6,774 nt of DNA, taken from assembly GCA_002329545.1 (NCBI GenBank), contig DCTJ01000002.1, positions 19,262 through 26,035 on the forward strand. Direction: 5' to 3'. The notes under the pieces are model-generated. The model saw nothing but the letters and a program-made list of their open reading frames with translations. It had not been told where the DNA came from and ran no database searches. Shown piece by piece: positions 6,681-6,774 of the stretch. The stretch's first letter is position 1. Each line of letters opens with the position of its first letter. Position numbers and translations under genes: made by a program. This stretch comes from Candidatus Omnitrophica bacterium UBA1443. Lineage in GTDB: Bacteria > Omnitrophota > Omnitrophia > Omnitrophales > Aquincolibacteriaceae.

Positions 6681-6774
6681 ATGCTGAAGAAAGTCTGGAA
6701 AAAAGAAAAGCGGCTCTCTGAACGCCTTCCGGTTTACCATCTGGCAAAATACCGCAATACTTCAGACGCCCAAC
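6681..6774 (+). CDS. Likely PilZ-domain protein, 3' end cut by window edge
   Basis: Only 31 codons are visible, running open to the window end. ATG 6681 is preceded by AAGGGGG (6669-6675) at five bases, a strong ribosome-binding site, which supports a real gene start. The sequence opens with a basic stretch (MLKKVWKKEK) and then RLSERLPVYHLAKYR. The R11-x-x-x-R15 pattern followed by a hydrophobic strand ending in KYR resembles the start of PilZ domains, which bind cyclic-di-GMP through RxxxR and a later D/NxSxxG motif. The second motif would lie outside the window, so the family call is tentative. The 155 bases between the tRNA and this start hold no gene that I can support; a weak TTGGAT (6619-6624) and TCTAAA (6642-6647) pair, 17 bases apart, might be its promoter. 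Confidence 0.6.
   Translation, partial: MLKKVWKKEKRLSERLPVYHLAKYRNTSDAQ

Overview
The window looks like ordinary chromosomal DNA from a Gram-negative, free-living bacterium. Evidence is the mid-range base composition, GTG/TTG starts beside ATG, a protein with an export signal, and a likely PilZ (cyclic-di-GMP) protein at the right edge. I cannot name the organism. The mix of an NTE-type patatin, a FAA1-type acyl-CoA synthetase and a tRNA without encoded CCA would suit a deltaproteobacterial, PVC or Omnitrophota-like lineage, but that is a weak inference. I saw no mobile element, CRISPR array or rRNA.

All readable genes are on the + strand. From left to right they are: (1) the 3' part of a patatin-like phospholipase of the neuropathy-target-esterase (NTE) type, cut by the left edge (1-1629); (2) a complete thiolase (1663-2844); (3) a secreted or membrane-anchored coiled-coil protein of unknown function (about 2948-3682), with a possible promoter of its own just upstream; (4) a long-chain acyl-CoA synthetase (about 3694-5574); (5) a monoacylglycerol-lipase-like alpha/beta hydrolase whose ATG overlaps the previous stop as ATGA (5571-6407); (6) tRNA-Ala with anticodon CGC (6453-6525), apparently with a promoter overlapping the end of gene 5; (7) the first 31 codons of a likely PilZ-domain protein (6681 to the right edge).

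Genes 1 to 5 read as one lipid-handling cluster. Two esterases/lipases could release fatty acids from phospholipid or glyceride, the synthetase would activate them to acyl-CoA, and the thiolase would carry out the last cleavage step of beta-oxidation (or, in reverse, a Claisen condensation). The acyl-CoA dehydrogenase, hydratase and hydroxyacyl-CoA dehydrogenase needed for a full cycle are not in the window. The odd member is the coiled-coil envelope protein in the middle, which has no recognisable family and is the best candidate for something undescribed. Other unusual points are a Tyr in place of the usual Arg in the patatin oxyanion loop, a Cys pair near the catalytic His of the thiolase, and a four-cysteine cluster at the N-terminus of the alpha/beta hydrolase. 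I found no strong evidence for a wholly new system.
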